Source: Streptomyces xinghaiensis S187 (GTDB lineage: Bacteria; Actinomycetota; Actinomycetes; Streptomycetales; Streptomycetaceae). From it: a stretch of 64,000 nucleotides of DNA. Shown piece by piece: positions 42,264 through 51,344 of the stretch. The notes beneath the pieces were generated by a model. It did not search any database and was not told the origin of the DNA. It worked only from the letters and a program-made list of their open reading frames with translations. The DNA lies in contig NZ_CP023202.1 of NCBI RefSeq assembly GCF_000220705.2, forward strand, positions 5,610,501-5,674,500, read 5' to 3'. Made by a program: the position numbers and the translations under genes. The stretch's first letter is position 1. Each line of letters starts with the position of its first letter.

Positions 42264-43645
42264 CGCCGCTCCTCCGTCCGGCCCGTCATGTCAGCCTCCG
42301 CCTGCCCGCCCGCCGGTGCCCCCGCCCGCGCCCGCTCCGCCATCCGCCACAGGTCGGGCAGTGCCGCACCGGGACGGACCGGGACCGTCGACCAGCCCGC
42401 CTCGCGCAGCAGCCGCAGCCGGCCCGCGAAGCCGTCGGGGTCCGCGTCCGGCTCGCGCGCCCAGGCGCCGGTGTCCAGGACGAACGCGACGGCCCGCCCG
42501 GTCCGGTGCCGCAGCCGCGCCACCACCGCCGTCTGCTCCTCGTCCAGCGCGCCGAGCAGCGCCACCAGCAGCCCCTCCTGCCCGCCGCGGAGATGGTCGT
42601 AGGCCCCGGACAGCCCCGGCTCGTCGGAGTGGTCCACCACCGCGAGGGTGTCCAGGATCAGCCCGGCCGTGTCCGCGAAGTCCCCCGGCGTCCCCGTGCC
42701 GCCGTCGGTACCCGGCCCCGGCACCGTGTCCCCGGTGTCCGTCAGCAACCGTACCGAGAAGCCCCGTTCCAGCATGTGCGCCGAGATGGAGGCCGCCGCG
42801 GAAACGGCCCACTCGAACCCGGAGTCCGGCCCCGTGCCCCGGTGCGCCACACGCCGGGTGTCGAGCAGCACCGTGCAGCGCGGCTGCTGCGGCTGCTCCT
42901 CCCGGCGCACCATCAGCTCGCCGTAGCGTGCGGTGGAACGCCAGTGCACCCGGCGCAGATCGTCCCCGTGCCGGTAGCCGCGGGGGATGACGTCGTCCTC
43001 GCCGGCCAGCGCGAGCGAACGGTGCCGCCCCTCCCCGTAACCGGGGGTGTCCCCGGAGAGCCGGACGGGCGGCAGGGGCTCGGTGCGCGGCACCACGGTC
43101 AGGGTGTCCCGCGTGCTGAACGCCCGGGTCAGCTCGCACATCCCGAACGGGTCGGTCAGCCGCAGCTGGAGCGGCCCGAGGGGATAGCGGCCGCGCAGGT
43201 CCGAACGGACCCGGTACGACACCTCGCGCCGTCCGCCCGGCTCCACCCGGTCCAGGACGAACCGGGGGCGCGGCCCGAGGACGTACGGCACCCCGTCCTG
43301 CAGCATCAGCAGCCCCGTGGGCAGCCGGGAGACGTTGTCGACCCGCAGATGGACCCGCGCCTCCGAGCCGGCCGGAACCCGCGCGGGAGCCAGCCGCCTG
43401 CTGCCCGCCACCTGGTGGCGCGTGCGGTACAGCACCGCGACGCACACCAGCGGGAGGACGGAGAGCAGCAGCCCGACCCGCAGCAGGTCGTCCTGTCCCA
43501 GGACGTAGCTGCAGGCGGCCGCGGCGAAACCGGCGGCCAGGAAGGACCGCCCCCGGGTGGTGAGCCCGGCCAGCGCGCCCCGCAGGGTGCCCCGCCGCTC
43601 CCGGTCCTCCGCGGGCGCCGGGGTCTCTCCGGGCGCGCCGGACAT
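42260..43645 (-). CDS. DUF58 (vWA-like) protein
   Basis: A 461-residue protein. Two N-terminal membrane helices (about residues 30-70: FLAAGFAAAACSYVLG, VGLLLSVLPLVCVAVLY), a beta-rich domain, then the DUF58 core with GDDLRRVHWRSTARYGELMVRREEQ followed by a vWA-type domain (CTVLLDTRRV). DUF58 proteins are thought to work with MoxR ATPases as chaperone or metal-insertion modules. The ATG at 43645 overlaps the moxR stop (TGATG). The alternative start 45 nt upstream lacks a site and would overlap moxR more. Middle gene of the operon. Confidence 0.92.
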   Translation of the reverse strand: MSGAPGETPAPAEDRERRGTLRGALAGLTTRGRSFLAAGFAAAACSYVLGQDDLLRVGLLLSVLPLVCVAVLYRTRHQVAGSRRLAPARVPAGSEARVHLRVDNVSRLPTGLLMLQDGVPYVLGPRPRFVLDRVEPGGRREVSYRVRSDLRGRYPLGPLQLRLTDPFGMCELTRAFSTRDTLTVVPRTEPLPPVRLSGDTPGYGEGRHRSLALAGEDDVIPRGYRHGDDLRRVHWRSTARYGELMVRREEQPQQPRCTVLLDTRRVAHRGTGPDSGFEWAVSAAASISAHMLERGFSVRLLTDTGDTVPGPGTDGGTGTPGDFADTAGLILDTLAVVDHSDEPGLSGAYDHLRGGQEGLLVALLGALDEEQTAVVARLRHRTGRAVAFVLDTGAWAREPDADPDGFAGRLRLLREAGWSTVPVRPGAALPDLWRMAERARAGAPAGGQAEADMTGRTEERR

Positions 43646-44664
43646 CACAGCCCCCGCAGGCCCGGCGGCCGGCCCGGCGTTCCGCGCCACTGCTGCGCGG
43701 AGGGATCGGGCACCGGGGTCTGCCGGAGGATGTCGGCGACGACCTGCTCGGACGTCCGCCGCCCGAGCTGCGCCTGGGCGGTGGGCAGCAGCCGGTGCGC
43801 GAGCACCGGGACGGCCAGCGCCTGCACATCGTCCGGAAGGGCGTAGTCCCGGCCGTGCAGGGCCGCCGAGGCCTTCGCGGCCCGCAGCAGATGGAGCGTC
43901 GCCCGCGGCGAGGCGCCCAGCCGCAGCTCGGGGTGGTTGCGGGTGGCCGCCACCAGACCGACGGTGTAGCGCCGGACGGAATCCGCGACGTGCACGGAGT
44001 GGACCGCGTCGATCAGCTTGACGATGTCGTGGGCGTGCGCCACCGGCTGCATGTCGTCGAGCGGCGAGACACCGCCGTGCACGTCCAGCATCTCCAGCTC
44101 GGCCTCGGCGCTGGGGTAGCCGATCGACACCCGGGCCATGAAGCGGTCCCGCTGCGCCTCCGGCAGCGGGTAGGTGCCCTCCATCTCGACCGGGTTCTGG
44201 GTGGCCACCACCATGAAGGGGCTGGGCAGGTGGTACGTCTGCCCGTCGGCGGTGACCTGCCGCTCCTCCATCGACTCCAGCAGCGCCGACTGGGTCTTCG
44301 GCGAGGCGCGGTTGATCTCGTCACCGATCACGATCTGGGCGAAGATCGCGCCGGGCTTGAACTCGAAGTCCCGCCGCTGCTGGTCGAAGACGCTCACCCC
44401 GGTGATGTCCGAGGGCAGGAGGTCGGGGGTGAACTGGATGCGCCGCACCGAGCAGTCGATCGACCGCGCCAGCGCCTTCGCCAGCATGGTCTTGCCGACC
44501 CCCGGCACGTCCTCGATGAGCAGATGCCCCTCGGCGAGCAGCACCGTCAGCGAGAGCCTCACGACCTCCGGCTTGCCCTCGATCACGTTCTCCACCGACC
44601 GGCGCACGCGCTCCGCGGTGGTGGTCAGATCAGTGAGGCTCGCTCGATCGTCATAGGTCGTCAC
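43645..44664 (-). CDS. MoxR-family AAA+ ATPase
   Basis: A 339-residue AAA+ ATPase. Walker A GVGKTMLAKALA in EDVPGVGKT, Walker B VIGDEINRASPKTQSALLE, sensor 1 VVATQNPVEMEGTYPLPEAQRDRF and the sensor 2 ASPRATLHLLRAAKA region are all intact. MoxR ATPases assist assembly or activation of partner proteins, usually the DUF58 and vWA proteins encoded beside them. The GTG at 44664 follows GAGGAGGG; the longer frame to 44721 is rejected. First gene of the operon moxR-DUF58-transglutaminase; the ~250 bp upstream contain its promoter, not identified precisely. Confidence 0.95.
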   Translation of the reverse strand: MTTYDDRASLTDLTTTAERVRRSVENVIEGKPEVVRLSLTVLLAEGHLLIEDVPGVGKTMLAKALARSIDCSVRRIQFTPDLLPSDITGVSVFDQQRRDFEFKPGAIFAQIVIGDEINRASPKTQSALLESMEERQVTADGQTYHLPSPFMVVATQNPVEMEGTYPLPEAQRDRFMARVSIGYPSAEAELEMLDVHGGVSPLDDMQPVAHAHDIVKLIDAVHSVHVADSVRRYTVGLVAATRNHPELRLGASPRATLHLLRAAKASAALHGRDYALPDDVQALAVPVLAHRLLPTAQAQLGRRTSEQVVADILRQTPVPDPSAQQWRGTPGRPPGLRGL

Positions 44665-44914
44665 CCAGCCCTCCTCGGCCCGTTCTCCGGGCCGGCGCAC
44701 CCTTCGGCGGGCCGGCCACACATCACACGCGCGTCATACGCGCTCACCGCGTCCGGCGTTCGCCGGCGACGGTGCCGTATCTCCGCATTCTTGCCGTCCT
44801 CACGGCTTCACGTCACACGCCTGTGGACAACCCGGGTCTCTTTGTCCCCGTGTGTACCGGCTTGTCTGCCCGAAGAGCCGGGAGGTCACGGGGGACCCCC
44901 CGGCCACCCGCGGC

Positions 44915-45457
44915 TCAGGACTCCGGCCCCGCGGGGTCGACCTCCCGCAGCAGCCCGGTGGTCACGTCGAAGACGAACCCGCGGACGTCTCGGGTGTCCA
45001 GCAGGAACGGTGAGGTGCGGACCCGCTGCATCGACTGGCGCACGTCCTGGTCGACGTCCCGGAACGCCTCCACCGCCCAGTTCGGCCGCTGGCCGACCTC
45101 CATCTCCAGGTCGTGCCGGAACTCCTCGGTGAGGCTCTCCAGGCCGCAGTTCGTGTGGTGGACCAGAGCGATGCTGCGGGTGCCCAGGGCGCGCTGGCTG
45201 ATGGTCAGCGAACGGATGGTGTCATCGGTGACCACACCGCCGGCGTTGCGGATGGTGTGGGCGTCACCCAGGTCCAGGCCGAGGGCGGCGTGCAGGTCCA
45301 GCCGCGCGTCCATGCAGGCCACGACGGCGACCTTCTGGACGGGCCGGGCGTCCATGCCCGGGTCGGTGAACCCGGCGGCGTACGCGCGGTTGGCGCTCAC
45401 GAGCCGGTCGATGACGCTGTCGGTGGCGGGGCGGGGTGCGGGCGCAGATGTCGACAT
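44915..45457 (-). CDS. beta-class carbonic anhydrase
   Basis: A 180-residue beta-carbonic anhydrase interconverting CO2 and bicarbonate. Zinc ligands C48 (in VACMDAR, followed by the Asp-Arg dyad D50/R52), H101 and C104 (in HHTNCG). The IRNAGGV loop is present. The small size matches actinobacterial plant-type-distant beta enzymes. It sits between the moxR operon and the dcw cluster, in the leftward direction, and does not appear coupled to either. Confidence 0.93.
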   Translation of the reverse strand: MSTSAPAPRPATDSVIDRLVSANRAYAAGFTDPGMDARPVQKVAVVACMDARLDLHAALGLDLGDAHTIRNAGGVVTDDTIRSLTISQRALGTRSIALVHHTNCGLESLTEEFRHDLEMEVGQRPNWAVEAFRDVDQDVRQSMQRVRTSPFLLDTRDVRGFVFDVTTGLLREVDPAGPES

Positions 45458-45825
45458 ACTCCGACGTTATCCGGCGCGCCGGGCCGGGGCCCGCTGTGAG
45501 AAGGGGGCAAAGCCGTCCAACGGCCCGTGATGTGAGCCGATCCACACCCCGCGGGCGGCCTCGCGAACGGGCCCGCGGAGGGCCGGGAGCCGGTCCGCGC
45601 GGCGCGCAGGCCCGTTGATTGACCGCGCCGGGGAGTGGACTAAAGTGACGCGAAGTGGGAGGCGCGGAGCTCCCCCGGACCGAAAACCCCGCGTGCGCGG
45701 CCTGTACGTACGGCTCGGCCTCCTCCCGCTCCCCGGTCGGCTGACGCCCCTTCCCCGGTGCCGGCGGCCCCCGGAGCGGGCGGGGACCCGGCGGTGCGTA
45801 CGGCGGCGCCGATCTGAGAGGGCGC
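45458..45825. other. 368-bp control region upstream of the dcw cluster
   Basis: No gene supported. It includes the promoter at 45619-45646 and about 180 nt of leader before rsmH. The leader is GC-rich with several potential hairpins but no recognisable riboswitch. The widely conserved mraZ gene is absent from its usual place here. Confidence 0.6.
45619..45646 (+). promoter_or_regulatory. candidate dcw (rsmH) promoter
   Basis: TTGACC (45619-45624), 16-nt spacer, TAAAGT (45641-45646): a fair match to the vegetative sigma consensus, 180 nt upstream of rsmH. AAGTGACGCGAAGTGGG follows, with two AAGTG words. Confidence 0.6.
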
Positions 45826-46782
45826 ATGAGCGAGACCCGACATGTCCCGGTGATGCTCCAGCGGTGCCTGGACCTGTTGGCTCCTGCCCTGGCCGAGCCG
45901 GGCGCCGTCGCCGTCGACTGCACCCTCGGCCTCGGCGGGCACAGCGAGGCCCTGCTGAACGCCTTCCCCGGCGTCCGCCTCATCGCCCTCGACCGCGACC
46001 CGGTGGCGCTGCGGCTCGCCGGCGAGCGGCTCGCTCCCCACGCGGACCGGGCCACCCTGGTGCACGCCGTCTACGACGAGCTCCCCGAGGTCCTGGACCG
46101 GCTCGGCATCCCGCGCGTCCAGGGCGTCCTGTTCGACCTGGGGGTCTCCTCCATGCAGCTGGACGAGGCCGGACGCGGCTTCGCCTACGCCCGGGACGCA
46201 CCGCTCGACATGCGGATGGACCAGACGACGGGCATGAGCGCGGCCGAGGTCCTCAACACCTACCCGCCCGGCGACCTGGTCCGCGTCCTGCGTACCTACG
46301 GCGAGGAGAAGTTCGCCCGGAAGATCGTGGACGCCGTCGTCAAGGCCCGGGCCGAGGAGCCCTTCACGAACAGCGCCCGTCTCGTGGAACTGATCCGGAA
46401 CGCCCTGCCCCAGGCGGCGAAGCGCACCGGCGGCAACCCGGCCAAACGCACCTTCCAGGCGCTGCGCATCGAGGTCAACGGCGAGCTGTCCGTCCTCGAA
46501 CGGGCGATCCCCGCCGCGGTCTCCCGGCTCGCCGTCGGCGGCCGTATCGCCGTGCTGTCGTACCACTCGCTGGAGGACCGGCTCGTCAAGCAGGTGTTCG
46601 CCGCCGGAGCGGGCAACACGGCGCCCCCCGGTCTGCCCGTCGTCCCCGAGCAGTACCAGCCGCGGCTGAAGCTCCTGACCCGCGGCGCGGAGCTGCCCGG
46701 GGACGAGGAGGTGGCGGAGAACAAACGCGCCGCGCCCGCCCGGCTGCGCGGCGCCCAGCGGATCAGGGAGGACCACCGGTGA
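45826..46782 (+). CDS. rsmH: 16S rRNA (cytosine-1402 N4) methyltransferase RsmH
   Basis: A 318-residue SAM-dependent RNA methyltransferase (formerly MraW). N-terminal [16 protein letters not shown] loop [59 protein letters not shown] and the C-terminal [15 protein letters not shown] are all conserved. First gene of the dcw run. Its stop overlaps the ftsL start (GTGA). Confidence 0.97.
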   Translation: MSETRHVPVMLQRCLDLLAPALAEPGAVAVDCTLGLGGHSEALLNAFPGVRLIALDRDPVALRLAGERLAPHADRATLVHAVYDELPEVLDRLGIPRVQGVLFDLGVSSMQLDEAGRGFAYARDAPLDMRMDQTTGMSAAEVLNTYPPGDLVRVLRTYGEEKFARKIVDAVVKARAEEPFTNSARLVELIRNALPQAAKRTGGNPAKRTFQALRIEVNGELSVLERAIPAAVSRLAVGGRIAVLSYHSLEDRLVKQVFAAGAGNTAPPGLPVVPEQYQPRLKLLTRGAELPGDEEVAENKRAAPARLRGAQRIREDHR

Positions 46783-47267
46783 AGCGGACGCTCCGCGGCA
46801 GGGCCGCCCGGCTGGCCCGGCTGATGCCGGCCGGGCCGAGTACGGCGGCCCGCACTCCGTTCGTCCTGCTGGTGGTGCTGCTGCTCGCCGGTGGGCTGAT
46901 CAGCCTGCTCCTCCTCAACGCCTCGCTCAACCAGGGCTCCTTCCGGCTCAGCGAGCTGCGGAGGGAGACCACCGACCTGACGGGCCGGCAGCAGGCCCTG
47001 CAACAGGAGGTCGACGCCTTCACGGCGCCCGACGCGCTCGCGGAGCGCGCCCGCGAGCTCGGCATGGTCCCCGGCGGCAGTCCCGTCTTCCTGTACCCGG
47101 ACGGCACCGTGCGCGGCGTCCCGTCCGAAGCAGCGGCCCCGTCGTCCCCGGCGCCGGGCCCGTCCGCCGCCTCCGCCGCTCCCTCCGGGCTTCCGGGCCT
47201 CTCCGGGCTCTCCGGGCCGGCGGGGGAGCCGCTCCCGGAGCCGTCCGCTCACCGCCCCGGCGGCTGA
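46779..47267 (+). CDS. ftsL: cell division protein FtsL
   Basis: A 162-residue bitopic protein: basic cytoplasmic N-terminus ([15 protein letters not shown]), one membrane helix ([19 protein letters not shown]), then a short leucine-zipper-like coiled coil ([25 protein letters not shown]), as in FtsL/FtsB-like divisome proteins that bridge FtsQ and FtsI. The final ~55 residues are a Pro/Ser/Ala/Gly tail beyond the usual FtsL length. The start overlaps the rsmH stop. Assigned mainly by position and topology, since FtsL sequences diverge strongly. Confidence 0.88.
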   Translation: MKRTLRGRAARLARLMPAGPSTAARTPFVLLVVLLLAGGLISLLLLNASLNQGSFRLSELRRETTDLTGRQQALQQEVDAFTAPDALAERARELGMVPGGSPVFLYPDGTVRGVPSEAAAPSSPAPGPSAASAAPSGLPGLSGLSGPAGEPLPEPSAHRPGG

Positions 47268-47300
47268 CCGCCCGCATCCCCGCACCGGAAAGGCCAGCGC

Positions 47301-49289
47301 ATGAAGGACCCCCAGCAGCCGCGCCGGCGGGTGCCCGGCCCCGCCGCCCCCCGCGGCCGCCGGCCGGGACCGGCGGGGAGGACCCCGCGGTCCGGCGGTG
47401 CCAAGGGCCGCGGGCCGGCCGCCCCCGGCGGCCGCAGTCCGCGCCCCGGCCGCCCGGCGCAGCGGCCGATCCGCCTGGGCAGCGCCCGTCCCCGCCTCCG
47501 GCTGATCAGCCTCACGCTGACCCTCGTCATGCTCGCGTTCGTGGTGCGCCTGCTCCAGGTGCAGGCGGTGGAGGCCGACACCTACGCGGCCAAGAGCCGG
47601 GTCAACCGGTACATCACCCATACGATCGCCGCCGAGCGGGGCTCCATCACCGACCGCTCCGGCGGCGAGCTGGCCACCACCGTCGACGCCTACGACATCA
47701 TCGGCGACCCGTATCTCTTCGCCCCGGAGCAGAGCGGGAGCCGGGACGCCCCCGAACGGGCGGCCGAACTGCTCGCCCCCATCCTGGAACAGGACGAGGA
47801 CCGGCTGGCGGAGAAGCTCTCCGCGGGCAACTCCCGCTACGCGGTCCTGGCCCGCCGCCAGTCGCCGCAGGTCTGGCAGCAGATCAAGGACCTCAGGGAC
47901 GGCTTCGCCGAGAAGGCCGGCTCCGGCGGCGAGCCGAACCCGCTGGCGGGGATCTACCAGGAGCCGCACAGCAAGCGGATCTACCCGAACCGGGAGCTGG
48001 CCGCCGGGATACTGGGCTTCGTCAACGCCGAGGGCCGGGGCGGCGGCGGCCTGGAGGCCAAGCTCGACAAGGAGCTGGCCGGTGAGCCCGGCAAGATCAC
48101 CTACGCCCACTCCGGCGGCCGCCGGGTGCCCACCGAGAGCGCCCGTGAGCAGCCCGCCGTGCCGGGCTCCGACGTCCGGCTGACCATCGACCGCGACCTG
48201 CAGTGGGCCGCCCAGCGGGCCATCACCGAACAGGTCCGCACGTCCGGTGCCCAGCGCGGTTACGTCGTCGTGCAGGACACCCGGAGCGGCGAGATCCTGG
48301 CCCTGGCCAACGCCCCCGGGTTCGACCCGAACGACATCTCCGCCGCCGGCACCGGCCTCGGCAACCCGGCGCTCCAGGACGCGTACGAGCCCGGAAGCAC
48401 CAGCAAGGTGATGTCGATGGCCGCCGTTCTGGAGGAGGGCGCCGCCACCCCCGGGACCCATGTGACGGTGCCCAACCGGCTGCACCGGGCCGACCGGCTC
48501 TTCGCCGACGACGTCGACCACCCCACCTGGTATCTGACGCTCAACGGCGTGCTCGCCAAGTCCAGCAACCTCGGGACGATCCTCGCCGTCGAACAGCTCG
48601 GCACGACGCAGAAGGAGGCCAACAAGGTCCTCCACTCCTATCTGCGGAAGTTCGGCATCGGCCGGCCCACGGGCCTCGGCTACCCCGGCGAGACCCCGGG
48701 CATCCTGGCGAAGCCGGAGGACTGGAGCGCTTCGCAGCAGTACACGATCCCGTTCGGCCAGGGGCTCTCGATCAACGCCGTCCAGGCCGCCTCCGTCTAC
48801 TCGACGATCGCCAACGGCGGGGTGCGCGTGGAGCCCACGCTCGTCCGCGGCACCACCGGCCCCGACGGCCGCTTCACTCCGGCACCGGAGCCCCGGACCA
48901 CCCGTGTCGTCAGCGAGAAGACCGCCAAGACGCTGGCGAGGATGCTGGAGTCCGTGGTCGGCAGCGAGGAGGGAACGGGCACCAGGGCCCGGATCCCCGG
49001 CTACCGCGTCGCGGGCAAGACCGGTACCTCCAACCGGGTGGACCCGGACACCGGCCGTTACAACGGCTACACCGCCTCGTTCGCCGGATTCGCACCCGCG
49101 GACCGGCCGAGGGTCACCGTCTACTGCGCCGTCCAGGACCCGGACCCCGACAAGGGCAGCTACTTCGGCGGCCAGGTCTGCGGCCCCGTCTACAAGCAGG
49201 TCACGGAGTTCGCGCTGAAAAGCCTCAAGGTGGCCCCGACCGGCGCCGACCCGGCGAAACTGCCGGTGACCTTCGAGCCGCGCGGCTGA
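47301..49289 (+). CDS. ftsI: septal peptidoglycan transpeptidase FtsI (PBP3)
   Basis: A 662-residue class B penicillin-binding protein that cross-links septal peptidoglycan. N-terminal ~65 residues are Arg/Pro/Gly-rich and cytosolic, then a membrane helix (RLISLTLTLVMLAFVVRLLQV). The non-catalytic domain includes RGSITDRSGGELATT. The transpeptidase motifs are S366-T-S-K369, S421-S-N423 and K573-T-G. The ATG at 47301 lies 33 nt after ftsL, with GGAAAGG upstream. The long basic N-terminal tail is a streptomycete-type extension. Confidence 0.97.
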   Translation: MKDPQQPRRRVPGPAAPRGRRPGPAGRTPRSGGAKGRGPAAPGGRSPRPGRPAQRPIRLGSARPRLRLISLTLTLVMLAFVVRLLQVQAVEADTYAAKSRVNRYITHTIAAERGSITDRSGGELATTVDAYDIIGDPYLFAPEQSGSRDAPERAAELLAPILEQDEDRLAEKLSAGNSRYAVLARRQSPQVWQQIKDLRDGFAEKAGSGGEPNPLAGIYQEPHSKRIYPNRELAAGILGFVNAEGRGGGGLEAKLDKELAGEPGKITYAHSGGRRVPTESAREQPAVPGSDVRLTIDRDLQWAAQRAITEQVRTSGAQRGYVVVQDTRSGEILALANAPGFDPNDISAAGTGLGNPALQDAYEPGSTSKVMSMAAVLEEGAATPGTHVTVPNRLHRADRLFADDVDHPTWYLTLNGVLAKSSNLGTILAVEQLGTTQKEANKVLHSYLRKFGIGRPTGLGYPGETPGILAKPEDWSASQQYTIPFGQGLSINAVQAASVYSTIANGGVRVEPTLVRGTTGPDGRFTPAPEPRTTRVVSEKTAKTLARMLESVVGSEEGTGTRARIPGYRVAGKTGTSNRVDPDTGRYNGYTASFAGFAPADRPRVTVYCAVQDPDPDKGSYFGGQVCGPVYKQVTEFALKSLKVAPTGADPAKLPVTFEPRG

Positions 49290-49455
49290 ACGCGCGCCGG
49301 AACCGGGCGGAATCACGCGGATCGACGCACCACGGGGCGGGACAACGGGGAACAACAGCCGAAACCGGAAGAACCGGGAAGAGGCCCGGGAAACCGGGAG
49401 ACCCCGGAGAGCCCGGACGCCCCAGTAACCGAGAAAGAGATTGAGGCCGGATCCC

Positions 49456-51282
49456 GTGACGTCGATCACCCCGGACGGCGAGGAACGGAACGCCTTCCGC
49501 CCCTTGTTTCGCGACCCGCCCGGTGGGCCGGGTACGCTCACCGCCGTGCCACATGCTGATCAGTCCCACACCCCGTCCCCCGACGCGCCGCCGACGGGGG
49601 ACGCCCCGAGGCGAGTCCCCGCGAACCCCCCGGGGGCGCCACGCCCCCAACGGGTCCACCCGACGCCGGTGGCGAAGCTGGCGGATCAGCTGGGCGCCGA
49701 GCTCCCCCCGGGCGCCGCCGGCGCGGCGGTCACCGGCATCACCCACGACTCCCGCGCGGTGCGCCCCGGCGACATCTACGCCGCGCTCCCCGGAGCCCGC
49801 CTGCACGGCGCCGACTTCGCCGGACAGGCCGCCGGCCTCGGCGCCGCGGCCGTCCTCACCGACCCGTCCGGTGCCGAGCGGGCCACCGCCACCGGCCTCC
49901 CGGTCCTCGTCGTGGACGATCCCCGCGGCCGGATGGGCGAACTGGCCGTCACGGTCTACGGCGACCCGGGCCGCGATCTCCTCCAGATCGGCATCACCGG
50001 CACCTCCGGCAAGACCACCACCGCTTACATGATCGACGGCGGTCTCCGGGCCGCGGCCGCCGCCCGCCGCCGGCACCCGGTCACCGGCGCGGACGACGGC
50101 GGGGACGGGGAGGACGGCGGCGCCGCCGAACCCACCGGTCTCATCGGCACCGTCGAGTCCCGGATCGGCGACGAGCGCATCAAGAGCGAGCGCACCACCC
50201 CGGAGGCCACCGACCTCCAGGCGCTCTTCGCCGTGATGCGCGAGCGCGGTGTCCGCTCGGTCACCATGGAGGTCTCCAGCCACGCCCTGGTCCTCGGGCG
50301 GGTCGACGGCTGCGTGTTCGACGTCGCCGTCTTCAACAACCTCAGCCCCGAACACCTGGACTTCCACCCGGACATGGAGGACTACTTCCGGGCGAAGGCC
50401 CAGCTGTTCACCGACCGCCGCAGCCGCGCCGGCGTCGTCAACCTCGACGACGAGTACGGCCGCCGCCTGGTCCACGAGTCCGAGGTCCCGGTCACCACCT
50501 TCTCCGCGGAGGGCCATCCGGACGCCGACTGGCGCGCCGAGGAGATCGAGGTCGGCCCGCTCGGCTCCACCTTCACCGCCGTCGGCCCCAAGGGCGAGTC
50601 CGTGCGGGCCGCCGCGCCGCTGCCGGGCCCGTTCAACGTCGCCAACGCCCTCGCCGCGGTCACCGCCCTCGTCGTCGCCGGCGTCGACCCGCAGACGGCG
50701 GCCGACGGCGTCGCCGGGATCCCCGGGGTCCCCGGCCGGCTGGAGCGGGTCGACGAGGGCCAGCCGTATCTCGCCTTCGTCGACTACGCGCACAAGCCCG
50801 ACGCCGTGGAGTCCGTTCTCCGCGCGGTCCGCCGGGTCACCGACGGCAGGATCCACGCGGTGCTCGGCTGCGGCGGCGACCGCGACCCGCACAAGCGCCG
50901 CCCGATGGGCGCGGCGCTGGCCCGGCTCTCCGACACCGCCGTGCTCACCTCCGACAACCCGCGCTCCGAGGACCCCCTGGCGATCCTCGCCGTGATGCTC
51001 ACCGGTGCCTCCGAGGTCCCGGTCCACGAGCGCGGCGACGTCCTGCTGCACGCCGACCGCGCCGAGGCCATCGCCGCGGCCGTCGCCCGGGCCGAGCCCG
51101 GTGACGCGGTGCTGGTCCTCGGCAAGGGACACGAACAGGGCCAGCACATCGCGGGCGTGGTCCGCGCCTTCGACGACCGCGAGGTGCTGGGCGGGGCCAT
51201 CCGCGCCCGTGCCGCCGCGGAGCGCGCCACCCCGGCGGAAGCCGGCGGCGCGCTCCCTCCGCACTCCACCGACCAGGGATGA
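49456..51282 (+). CDS. murE: UDP-MurNAc-tripeptide synthetase MurE
   Basis: A 608-residue Mur ligase that adds diaminopimelate to UDP-MurNAc-Ala-Glu. ATP loop GITGTSGKTTTAYM, GTVESRIG, EVSSHAL, the Lys-containing FRAKAQLF, NVANALAAV, DYAHKPDAVE, GCGGDRD and the DAP-recognising DNPR in TSDNPRSEDP. A ~30-residue Gly/Asp-rich insertion (about 50050-50140) follows the ATP loop helix. The N-terminus is uncertain: GTG at 49456 gives a ~75-residue extension, while GTG at 49546 is preceded at 7 nt by TACGCT and could be a leaderless start. TTG at 49441 is less likely. Confidence 0.94.
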   Translation: MTSITPDGEERNAFRPLFRDPPGGPGTLTAVPHADQSHTPSPDAPPTGDAPRRVPANPPGAPRPQRVHPTPVAKLADQLGAELPPGAAGAAVTGITHDSRAVRPGDIYAALPGARLHGADFAGQAAGLGAAAVLTDPSGAERATATGLPVLVVDDPRGRMGELAVTVYGDPGRDLLQIGITGTSGKTTTAYMIDGGLRAAAAARRRHPVTGADDGGDGEDGGAAEPTGLIGTVESRIGDERIKSERTTPEATDLQALFAVMRERGVRSVTMEVSSHALVLGRVDGCVFDVAVFNNLSPEHLDFHPDMEDYFRAKAQLFTDRRSRAGVVNLDDEYGRRLVHESEVPVTTFSAEGHPDADWRAEEIEVGPLGSTFTAVGPKGESVRAAAPLPGPFNVANALAAVTALVVAGVDPQTAADGVAGIPGVPGRLERVDEGQPYLAFVDYAHKPDAVESVLRAVRRVTDGRIHAVLGCGGDRDPHKRRPMGAALARLSDTAVLTSDNPRSEDPLAILAVMLTGASEVPVHERGDVLLHADRAEAIAAAVARAEPGDAVLVLGKGHEQGQHIAGVVRAFDDREVLGGAIRARAAAERATPAEAGGALPPHSTDQG

Positions 51283-51344
51283 CAGACCGCCATGCGCGCA
51301 CACGCCTTCACCCGGCAGCCGTCCGGCCCCCGCGGGGGTGACCG

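Noticed and set aside
46296..49541. 1081-codon open frame antisense to rsmH-ftsL-ftsI
   Set aside because: It is a high-GC shadow; the plus strand encodes three well-conserved proteins across the same bases.
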